Under the pieces are notes generated by a model. That model saw only the letters and a list, made by a program, of their open reading frames with translations. It searched no databases and had not been told where the DNA came from. 64,000 nt of DNA from Bryobacterales bacterium (GTDB lineage Bacteria; Acidobacteriota; Terriglobia; Bryobacterales; Bryobacteraceae), in contig JADJWL010000025.1 of the NCBI GenBank assembly GCA_016716385.1, forward strand, positions 620,001 through 684,000, given 5' to 3'. Positions 18,961 to 25,659 of this stretch are shown piece by piece (positions within the stretch are counted from its first letter, which is position 1; every line of letters starts with the position of its first letter). The translations under genes and the position numbers were made by a program.

Positions 18961-19296
18961 ATGTTTAGGTCTTTTATGGTCCTGTGCGCCCTGCTGGCTG
19001 CGGCGGTGCTCATGGCCCAGCAATCGGCAAAGATGACCACCGTGGATCCGGACACGGCATCGGCCGGCGCCATGGTCACCGTGAACGGGGAGAACCTGGA
19101 TAAGAACGGCGTCAAGAAGCTGTATCTCACCGACGGGACAAACGATACCGAGGTGGAGATTGTCGAGCAGGGGGCGGCGTCGATCAAGTTCAAGATTCCC
19201 GCGGGTGTAAAGCCGGGGCGGCTCAGTCTGATGATCCTGACGGCAGGCGAGAACCCGAGGCTGGTGGAGCAGCCGGTCAAGGTCACGATTGAGTAG
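18961..19296 (+). CDS. Small secreted IPT/TIG-domain protein
   Basis: 111 aa: signal peptide (MFRSFMVLCALLAAAVLMAQ), then a single Ig-like IPT/TIG domain (PDTASAGAMVTVNGENLDK, then beta strands ending VKVTIE). Such domains occur in larger cell-surface proteins; a free-standing copy of this size has no known activity. Its TAG overlaps the TTG start of rsmI (19289-19296), so the two are coupled although functionally unrelated on present knowledge. Confidence 0.8.
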   Translation: MFRSFMVLCALLAAAVLMAQQSAKMTTVDPDTASAGAMVTVNGENLDKNGVKKLYLTDGTNDTEVEIVEQGAASIKFKIPAGVKPGRLSLMILTAGENPRLVEQPVKVTIE

Positions 19297-20116
19297 CGGC
19301 GCTCTCTATCTGGTAGGGACGCCGATCGGCAATCTCGAGGACATCACCTTCAGGGCCGTGCGGGTTCTGCGCGAGGCCGACGTGATCGCCTGCGAAGATA
19401 CGCGCCAGTCCCGCAAGCTCTTGGATCATTACGGTATCGGCCGGCCGCTCATCAGTTACCACGAGCACAACGAGAAAGAACGGAGCGTCGAACTGGCGGC
19501 ACGTCTGAGGGACGGAGCCAAGGTCGCCCTCATTTCCGACGCCGGGATGCCTCTGGTTTCGGATCCCGGATATCGCCTGGTGCGGGAGGCGCTGGACGCG
19601 GGCGTTCCGGTCCACCCGATCCCCGGACCGACGGCCTGCATGACGGCGATTGCCGCCTCCGGGCTGCCGCCCGAACCCTTGCGTTTCGGCGGTTTCCTGC
19701 CAGCAAAGGCGGGCGCTAGAGGGCGCCTGCTCGAAGCCCTGGCCACCGATCCGGCGACTCTCGTGTTCTACGAAGCGCCGCACCGGGTTCTGGAGGCCCT
19801 GGCGGACTTGGAGCGGCTGATGCCGCGCCGTCCAGTGGTCGTGGCGCGGGAACTGACCAAACTCCACGAGGAATTCCTCCGCGGCACGGCTTCGGAAGTG
19901 CGCGCGGCGCTTGAGGCGCGGCCGACGGTTCGCGGCGAGATTACACTGCTGGTGGGACCGGGACCCGTGGAAACGGCCGATCCCCGGCCCGTCGCCGAGG
20001 CAGTGGCGGCGCTGGTCGCTGCGGGAACGCCACCGGCCGAAGCGGTCAAGATGATCGCCCGGGAGCGGGGCCTTCCCAAGAGAGAGGTCTATCGCGAATT
20101 CCTGAACCGCGAGTGA
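19289..20116 (+). CDS. rsmI: 16S rRNA (cytidine(1402)-2'-O)-methyltransferase
   Basis: SAM-dependent tetrapyrrole-methylase-fold enzyme that 2'-O-methylates C1402 in the ribosomal P site. 275 aa. Signatures: LVGTPIGNLEDITFRAVRVL, ADVIACEDTRQSRKLL, LISDAGMPLVSDPGYRLV and GFLPAKAGAR. The start is TTG at 19289; no ATG lies near enough to give the LYLVGTPIGN N-terminus. It ends 3 nt before the convergent cpaE-like gene. Confidence 0.96.
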   Translation: MSSGALYLVGTPIGNLEDITFRAVRVLREADVIACEDTRQSRKLLDHYGIGRPLISYHEHNEKERSVELAARLRDGAKVALISDAGMPLVSDPGYRLVREALDAGVPVHPIPGPTACMTAIAASGLPPEPLRFGGFLPAKAGARGRLLEALATDPATLVFYEAPHRVLEALADLERLMPRRPVVVARELTKLHEEFLRGTASEVRAALEARPTVRGEITLLVGPGPVETADPRPVAEAVAALVAAGTPPAEAVKMIARERGLPKREVYREFLNRE

Positions 20117-20119
20117 GGG

Positions 20120-21334
20120 CTAGCGGTCGAAGGTCGTCTCAAATAGAGAGACGAGGCCGCGGATGAGAGATTTGTTCTTGGCCTTGACTTCCTGGCCGCT
20201 GAGACGCCCGGCAATGCTTGAAATGCTCTTGCCGAGGTTGGAACCGGGAGGCACCGGCTTACCGTCCAGCAGCGCTTTCTGGACAGCCTCGTAGTCGCTC
20301 GGCAGGACTTCGAAGACATCCATGTAGAGCGCCTTCTCGATCGCGTCGCGGCCGAGGCCGGCATCGGGATTATAGCGGTTCACGATCAGCCGCACTTTCG
20401 AGCGTTCGATCCCGTTGCGCTCCATGTGGGCCAGTGCTTTCTGTGTCGCGTGGAGGGTTGGCAATTCGTTCGTCGTCACCAGAAGCAGCTCATCGCTGAG
20501 GCGGGCAAGGGACAGACCCCAGTCGCCGTACGGACTCGGGGCGTCGATCACGACGGAGTTGTACAGGCCGCGCGCGAACTCGACCATTGCGGCGGTTTCG
20601 TGCGGTTCGGTTGGCCGGTCCACTGGAGATTCCGGCGACAAAACCACATCGAGGCCCTGATACGGGGTGACCAGGGCTTTCCAGATATCTTCGTCCATGT
20701 TGGTGGCGTTCGTCAGGGCGTCGACGAAGCTGAACTGCGAGCGGAGTTTGAGAAGGAACGAAAGCGTACCGGTTGAGGGATCGAGGTCGGCCAGCAGAAC
20801 CTTGCCGGTCTTGCGCGCATGCAGACTGAAGGCGAGATTGCAGGCAAGCGTCGTGGCGCCGGAGGCCCCTTTCCCCGGCATCACACAGTAGACGCGAGCC
20901 GATCCGGAGCGCTCCTTCGCATTGGTGACATAGCGCGACAGGCGGTCGAATGTGGCGACGAGCTGCTCACCGGTAAACGGCTGATGGAGGAACTCACGGG
21001 CCCCTTGCCGCAGACATCGCAGGATCAGGTCAGGATCGTTGCCCGAGTGGATCGAGACGACCGGCACGGGCGTCTTGGAGGCGCTGATCTCCGACAGAAC
21101 GCTCAGGGCGTTGTCCCGGGCCGAACCCATGTCGAGAAAACACAGGCTGGGGGAGTGCATCGCAAGCACTTCAAGCAGGTTGCGGCGATTCGGGTAGGCC
21201 CGCAAATCCACCATCGGCGCTCCGGGCGCAACATCGCCGAGCAGACTCGTCAGGCTGTGGTAAAGCTGACGGTCCGGACAGATCACCAGATATTTCCATC
21301 TGGCAAAGGCCGGCGTGGATGGAGAAGCGCTCAT
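20120..21334 (-). CDS. CpaE-like MinD/ParA-family ATPase with receiver-like N-terminal domain
   Basis: 404 aa. Res ~15-130 form a CheY-like domain (LVICPDRQLYHSL, LCFLDMG, GAREFLHQPFTGEQL). Res ~145-370 are a MinD/ParA ATPase with a deviant Walker A GKGASGATT (the second Lys of the canonical motif is replaced), VLLADLDPSTG and VVIDAPSPYGDWG. This layout is CpaE/TadZ, which positions Tad/Flp pilus machinery at the pole. No other tad/cpa gene is in the window, so its pilus role is inferred. Divergent from the LuxR-type regulator at 21508. Confidence 0.85.
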   Translation of the reverse strand: MSASPSTPAFARWKYLVICPDRQLYHSLTSLLGDVAPGAPMVDLRAYPNRRNLLEVLAMHSPSLCFLDMGSARDNALSVLSEISASKTPVPVVSIHSGNDPDLILRCLRQGAREFLHQPFTGEQLVATFDRLSRYVTNAKERSGSARVYCVMPGKGASGATTLACNLAFSLHARKTGKVLLADLDPSTGTLSFLLKLRSQFSFVDALTNATNMDEDIWKALVTPYQGLDVVLSPESPVDRPTEPHETAAMVEFARGLYNSVVIDAPSPYGDWGLSLARLSDELLLVTTNELPTLHATQKALAHMERNGIERSKVRLIVNRYNPDAGLGRDAIEKALYMDVFEVLPSDYEAVQKALLDGKPVPPGSNLGKSISSIAGRLSGQEVKAKNKSLIRGLVSLFETTFDR

Positions 21335-21356
21335 CGCGGTCTGCAGGCGGACAGGG

Positions 21357-21385
21357 GGGACAGTTTTTCCCTTCCCTAGTATAAT
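21357..21385 (+). promoter_or_regulatory. Candidate sigma70-type promoter for the LuxR-type regulator
   Basis: GGGACA (21357-21362), a 17-nt spacer and a perfect TATAAT (21380-21385) occur in the divergent region between the cpaE-like and regulator genes. This is the best -10 match in any gap I read. It would give a leader of about 115 nt before the ATG at 21508. Confidence 0.5.
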
Positions 21386-21471
21386 CGGTTGCCCTGGTGG
21401 AAAGGATGACGCCGGGCGGAAGCGGACGTTTCGCTAAACCTTTGCCTCCCCGCGCCGATATGTGGAATAGG

Positions 21472-21494
21472 CCTGCGCGATGGTCTGGCGCAGG
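21472..21494 (+). promoter_or_regulatory. Stem-loop in the leader of the LuxR-type regulator gene
   Basis: CCTGCGC (21472-21478) and GCGCAGG (21488-21494) pair perfectly around a 9-nt loop. The hairpin ends immediately before GTAGAGA, the only ribosome-binding-like sequence before the ATG at 21508. It may influence translation, or act as a DNA dyad for autoregulation. No T-run follows, so it is not a terminator. Confidence 0.35.
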
Positions 21495-21507
21495 TAGAGA
21501 CGGCACG

Positions 21508-22182
21508 ATGTCGAACTACACATCCAGCACGCCTGCCAGAACGTCTGGTAGCAAGACGGTTGCGGTTTGCGAAACCCAACCGGTGACGATCGAAGGGATC
21601 CGGCGCCTGCTACGCGACCATACGGATCTCGAACTGACCGGCGAAGCGCCCACGTTGCCTGAGGCGCTGGATCTCGTCCGGGACGCGCACCCGGCGGTCG
21701 TGATTGTGGACAAGGCGTTCGGCCTGCCTCCGGTAATGGACTGGCTGCACATGGTGCGCGGCCAGTACCCGGAAACGATGGCGATCGTCTGGGGGGTGTC
21801 GATGAACGAAGGCGAAGCGTTGCGATTCGTTCAGGCGGGCGCATCCGGCGTGATGCGGAAAAGCGTCCCCCCGGAGGAGTTTGTCCAGTGCCTGCGCCAG
21901 GTGGCCGACGGCGGCACGTGGATGGAGGAGGGTCTGTTTCAGGCCACCGAGCGGCCTGTGCGGCACTCCCGCTCCAACCTGACGCCACGGGAGCGCGAGG
22001 TGGTTGAACTGGTGGAACAGGGGTTGAAGAACAAGGACATCGCCCGCATCATGGGGATCCGCCCCGGGACCGTGAAGATCCACCTGAAGCACATCTTCGA
22101 GAAGACGGGAGTCCGCGGCCGCTTCGGACTGGCGCTCTCCGGGCTCAAGGAGAAGGGCATCCTCCAATATCCGACCGTCTAG
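21508..22182 (+). CDS. LuxR/NarL-type response regulator with degenerate acidic pocket
   Basis: 224 aa. The receiver-like domain (res ~15-130) has a phospho-acceptor Asp in VIVDKAFGLP and the Lys in VMRKSVPPEEF. The usual DD/ED pair after the first strand is CET (AVCETQPV), so metal binding may be altered. The LuxR HTH (res ~150-215) is LTPREREVVELVEQGLKNKDIARIMGI with VKIHLKHIFEKTGV. The start at 21508 gives a short linker before the receiver; starts at 21397 or 21460 would add an unconserved leader. No kinase is adjacent. Confidence 0.85.
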   Translation: MSNYTSSTPARTSGSKTVAVCETQPVTIEGIRRLLRDHTDLELTGEAPTLPEALDLVRDAHPAVVIVDKAFGLPPVMDWLHMVRGQYPETMAIVWGVSMNEGEALRFVQAGASGVMRKSVPPEEFVQCLRQVADGGTWMEEGLFQATERPVRHSRSNLTPREREVVELVEQGLKNKDIARIMGIRPGTVKIHLKHIFEKTGVRGRFGLALSGLKEKGILQYPTV

Positions 22183-22218
22183 CTGGCAGGTTCAGAGGCG
22201 GTGCTATTCTGATCGATA

Positions 22219-23910
22219 GTGGCTTCCACGAGCCGTGCCATTCGCGCAACGTGTCTTTTCTGGCTCCTGGCCGTGACGCCGGGAGCCGTGGGCGACGCCG
22301 ATCCCCTTCCGGCAATCCTCGCCGCTGAACTGGAACGGAACTTCTCGGTCCTGAAAGAAAGGGCCGATCCGCCCCCGTACTTCCTCTCCTACGCGCTGAC
22401 GGATCAGCGCACCGCCTCGGTTCAAGGAACCCTCGGCGCGATCCTGGGGGCGAACCAGAGACATTCCCGCTTTCTCGACGTCTCGGTCCGCGTCGGCTCG
22501 CCGGAGCTGGACAACTATCATCGCGTCCGCGGCGAGTTTCCCAGTTTCACGGGCGGCAGCATGGTGCCGGTTGAAGATGTCTCGTTGGCGCTCCGGCGTC
22601 GTCTCTGGATCGAGACCGACCGGACCTGGCGCCGTGCCGCCGACCGCCTGATTAAAATTAAGACCAACACGCAGGTCAAGGTCGCCGAAGAGGACGATTC
22701 GCACGACTTCTCCGAGGAAAAGCCCGCCGCGGCTCTGCGCCAGGAACCGCCGCTCGCCTTCGACCAATCCGCCTGGGAAGGGCGCGTGCGGAAGCTGTCG
22801 GTGGCCTTCCGGAAGTATCCCGCGGCATTGACCAGCCAGGTGAGCGTGTTCGTGCTGGCGGAGACCAAGTACCTGGTGAGCACCGAAGGGTCGCGAATCC
22901 GCCATGGCCGGGGCTTCGCCCGCATCATTGTGTCGGCCGTCGGACGCGCCGAAGACGGCATGGACCTTTCCACTTCGGAGAGCTTCGAGGCCGTCGACGC
23001 CGCGGGACTTCCCGATGACGCGGCGATTCTCGCCGCTATCGACCGCGTCGGGCGCGACCTCACGGGATTGATCCAGGCACCCGTGGTGGAGCCATATGTG
23101 GGCCCGGCGATTCTTTCCGGACGCGCCGCAGGCGTCCTGTTCCACGAGATCTTCGGCCATCGCATCGAAGGTCACCGGCAGAAAGACGAGAGCGAAGGCC
23201 AGACGTTCACCCGCAGCGTCGGATCGGAAGTGCTGCCCACCTTCCTGTCTGTCGTCTTCGATCCAACCCGGCGCAAGGAAGGCACGACCGATCTGAACGG
23301 CTGGTATGACTTCGACGACGAGGGAGTGGCGGCGCGGCCAGTAACGGCGGTCGAAGATGGCGTCCTGCGGGAGTTCCTGATGTCGCGCTCGCCGATCCGC
23401 GGGTTCCCGCAATCGAACGGTCATGGGCGGCGCCAGGTGGGACGGGAAGTAGTGGCGCGGCAGTCGAACCTGCTCGTCCGTTCCAGCCGGTCGGTCCCGG
23501 AAGCACGGCTCCGCGAAATGCTGATCGAGGAGGTCAAACGCCAAGGGAAACCATTCGGCTTCTACTTCGACCAGGTCACCGGCGGATTCACGACGACGGG
23601 ACGGGGCGGACTGCAGGCGTTCAAGGTGCTGCCGGTGGTGGTGTATCGCGTGTACCCCGACGGCAGGCCGGATGAGCTCGTGCGCGGGGTCGACATCGTG
23701 GGTACGCCGCTCGCGAGCTTCGCCAAGATCGCCGCTACGGGCGACCGGACGGAGGTGTTCAACGGATACTGCGGTGCCGAGTCTGGCTCGGTGCCGGTCT
23801 CGGCGGTGGCTCCGGCTCTGCTGGTGACCGAGATCGAGATCGAGAAGCGGCAGAAGTCCGAGCAACGCCCGCCGCTGCTGCCTCCTCCCAGCGTGGGAGA
23901 CGGCGCATGA
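22219..23910 (+). CDS. Exported TldD-like metallopeptidase
   Basis: 563 aa, TldD/PmbA superfamily. Unlike cytoplasmic E. coli TldD it begins with a hydrophobic signal-like segment (res ~9-26, ending AVGDADP). The catalytic HEXXXH is intact: H309, E310, H314 within LFHEIFGHRIEGH. The GRGGLQAFK and NGYCGAESG segments belong to the C-terminal domain. TldD forms a heterodimeric protease with TldE, and the next gene, overlapping by 4 nt, is a TldE-like partner lacking the motif. GTG start at 22219. Target peptides are unknown. Confidence 0.85.
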   Translation: MASTSRAIRATCLFWLLAVTPGAVGDADPLPAILAAELERNFSVLKERADPPPYFLSYALTDQRTASVQGTLGAILGANQRHSRFLDVSVRVGSPELDNYHRVRGEFPSFTGGSMVPVEDVSLALRRRLWIETDRTWRRAADRLIKIKTNTQVKVAEEDDSHDFSEEKPAAALRQEPPLAFDQSAWEGRVRKLSVAFRKYPAALTSQVSVFVLAETKYLVSTEGSRIRHGRGFARIIVSAVGRAEDGMDLSTSESFEAVDAAGLPDDAAILAAIDRVGRDLTGLIQAPVVEPYVGPAILSGRAAGVLFHEIFGHRIEGHRQKDESEGQTFTRSVGSEVLPTFLSVVFDPTRRKEGTTDLNGWYDFDDEGVAARPVTAVEDGVLREFLMSRSPIRGFPQSNGHGRRQVGREVVARQSNLLVRSSRSVPEARLREMLIEEVKRQGKPFGFYFDQVTGGFTTTGRGGLQAFKVLPVVVYRVYPDGRPDELVRGVDIVGTPLASFAKIAATGDRTEVFNGYCGAESGSVPVSAVAPALLVTEIEIEKRQKSEQRPPLLPPPSVGDGA

Positions 23911-24482
23911 GGCGCCGGGACGCGCTGGCGGCGCTGCTGGCTCCAGCCGCGGCGGCCTGGGCTGCGCCGGAGGATCCGCTGCTCGAAGCGATGCGCGAAG
24001 AGGTCGCGCGCGCCGCATCGCTGAAGGTACAGGATCTCGAATCCCCGTATTTTGTCGAAGCGGCGGTGGATCAGGTCAACAGCTATGCGGTCTCGGCGGC
24101 CGACGGCGCGCTCGTGCGGGAGGGCCGCAACCAGGTGCGCCTGCCGCAGGTGCGCATCCGGGTCGGCGGCTACGACTTCGACAATACGAACTTCGTCGGC
24201 AGCGACCTCGGATTCGCCGGCGGCTACAACGTCAACCGTCTGCCTCTCGACGCAAGCCCCGAGGTCGTGCGCCGCTACCTGTGGCTGGCCGCCGACAGCA
24301 CATATAAGTCCGCTCTGGAGGCGATCGCGCGGAAACGCGCCGCGCTGCGCGGAGTCGCGGCCGGCGAGCAGATCGACGACTTCGCCAAAGCGGAGCCGCT
24401 GCGTCTCATCGGAGAGATCCGTCCGTTCCAGGTGGACGAGGAATCGCTGGCGCGCTGGCGCGGCGGCTGTCAGGAGCGCTGA
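23907..24482 (+). CDS. TldE/PmbA-like exported protein, N-terminal fragment of a frameshifted gene
   Basis: 191 aa: signal sequence MRRRDALAALLAPAAAAWAAP (Arg-rich, Tat-like), then the N-terminal TldD/PmbA domain (VQDLESPYFVEAAVDQVNSY, RLPLDASPEVVRRYLW). The frame hits TGA at 24480-24482, while homology continues in another frame. Reading from ~24458 in that frame gives ARRLSGALSRFPTLLES, which aligns with VRKLSVAFRKYPAALTS in the upstream tldD-like gene. A single-base indel near 24450-24460 in a GC repeat (gcgcgctggcgcggcggctg) explains it. Whether this is a true mutation or an assembly error cannot be told. Confidence 0.75.
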   Translation: MRRRDALAALLAPAAAAWAAPEDPLLEAMREEVARAASLKVQDLESPYFVEAAVDQVNSYAVSAADGALVREGRNQVRLPQVRIRVGGYDFDNTNFVGSDLGFAGGYNVNRLPLDASPEVVRRYLWLAADSTYKSALEAIARKRAALRGVAAGEQIDDFAKAEPLRLIGEIRPFQVDEESLARWRGGCQER

Positions 24483-24511
24483 GCCGGTTCCCCACCCTGC
24501 TGGAATCGGGC

Positions 24512-25645
24512 GTGGAAGCCGAGGCGATCGACAATATCCACTACCTGGTGACATCGGAAGGCACCGCGGTCCGGATCCAGGAGCGGCTCGCGTTCGTGCG
24601 CGCACGGGCGTCCATTCAGGCGGGCGACGGCATGATCCTCGACGATGGCGTCGTATTCCACGCGGCCGAGGCCTCCGGGCTGGCATCCGAAGCGGAGATG
24701 CGGCGCGGGATCGAGGCCATGGGAGAGCGGCTCACGGCTATGGCCGCGGCGGGCCAGGCGGAGTCGTACAGTGGACCTGTTCTGTTCGAAGGCGCGGCCT
24801 CGGCGCAGTTGTTCGCCCAAGTGCTGGGGCGCGGCCTGAGCCTGTTCCGGCGCCCCGTCACGATGCCCGGCCGGCCCGCACAGTTCCCATCGGGAGAACT
24901 GGAAGGGCGACTCGGTGCGCGCGTCCTTCCAGAGTGGATGGATGTGGTCGACGATCCGACGCAGAAGGAATGGCGCGGCCGGCGGCTCTTCGGGCATTAC
25001 GAGGTCGACCTGGAAGGCGTGGCGCCCACGCCGTTGCTGGCGGTCGAGAAGGGCGTGCTGCGCGGATACCTGATGAGCCGCCAGCCGATGCGCGGCGTGA
25101 GCGGCTCGAATGGCCGCGGGCGCCTGCCCGGACCGTTCGGCGCGCGGTCGGCCGCAATTGGCAACCTGTTCGTGCGGGCGTCGGAAACCGTGACCGAGAT
25201 CGCGCTGCGGCAGCAGTTCCTGAACCTGCTCGACCAGCGGGGAAAACCATACGGACTCGTCGTGCGGAAGTTCGATTTCCCTTCCGCAGCCGGTCTGGCG
25301 GGCGCGCGCCGCATGCTGGCCAGCCTCGGACGGCAAAGCGGCGCGATGCCGGTGGCGCTTCCCGTGGCGGTGTACCGCGTCTATCCGGACGGCCGCGAGG
25401 AACCGGCGCGGGGTCTGCGCTTCCGCAGCCTGAACGCCCGCTCTCTGCGGGATATCGTGGCAGCCTCCGACCAGGTGCACCCGTTCGAGTTCCTCAACAA
25501 CACGGCGCCTCTCGCACTCATGGGGGCCGGCGGCTACGTGGCTGAGTCCGCGGTGTTCGCGCCTTCGGTGCTCGTGGACGACGTGGAACTGGAACCGGTC
25601 GACCAGGAGCATCCGAAGCCGCCGATCGTCCCGCCGCCCACCTGA
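24512..25645 (+). CDS. TldE/PmbA-like exported protein, C-terminal fragment of a frameshifted gene
   Basis: 377 aa from a GTG at 24512, but homology begins at about 24458 in the same frame. It is the C-terminal two-thirds of a TldD/PmbA protein: IHYLVTSEGTAVRIQER, GPVLFEGAASAQLFAQVLGRG, PLLAVEKGVLRGYLMSRQPM, then AVYRVYPDGREEP. At the position of HEXXXH in the neighbour (LFHEIFGH) this protein has LFAQVLGRG, so it has no metal site and should be the non-catalytic TldE-like half of a pair. Together with 23907-24482 it would be one protein of ~580 aa. Confidence 0.78.
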   Translation: MEAEAIDNIHYLVTSEGTAVRIQERLAFVRARASIQAGDGMILDDGVVFHAAEASGLASEAEMRRGIEAMGERLTAMAAAGQAESYSGPVLFEGAASAQLFAQVLGRGLSLFRRPVTMPGRPAQFPSGELEGRLGARVLPEWMDVVDDPTQKEWRGRRLFGHYEVDLEGVAPTPLLAVEKGVLRGYLMSRQPMRGVSGSNGRGRLPGPFGARSAAIGNLFVRASETVTEIALRQQFLNLLDQRGKPYGLVVRKFDFPSAAGLAGARRMLASLGRQSGAMPVALPVAVYRVYPDGREEPARGLRFRSLNARSLRDIVAASDQVHPFEFLNNTAPLALMGAGGYVAESAVFAPSVLVDDVELEPVDQEHPKPPIVPPPT

Positions 25646-25659
25646 CCCGGAAGCAGACG

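Noticed and set aside
22204..24018. 604-aa minus-strand open frame
   Set aside because: Antisense to the tldD-like gene, whose HEXXXH and flanking motifs are coding on the plus strand.
24052..25545. 497-aa plus-strand open frame overlapping the TldE-like fragments
   Set aside because: Arg/Gly/Ala-rich translation in the third frame; homology to TldE lies in the other two frames.
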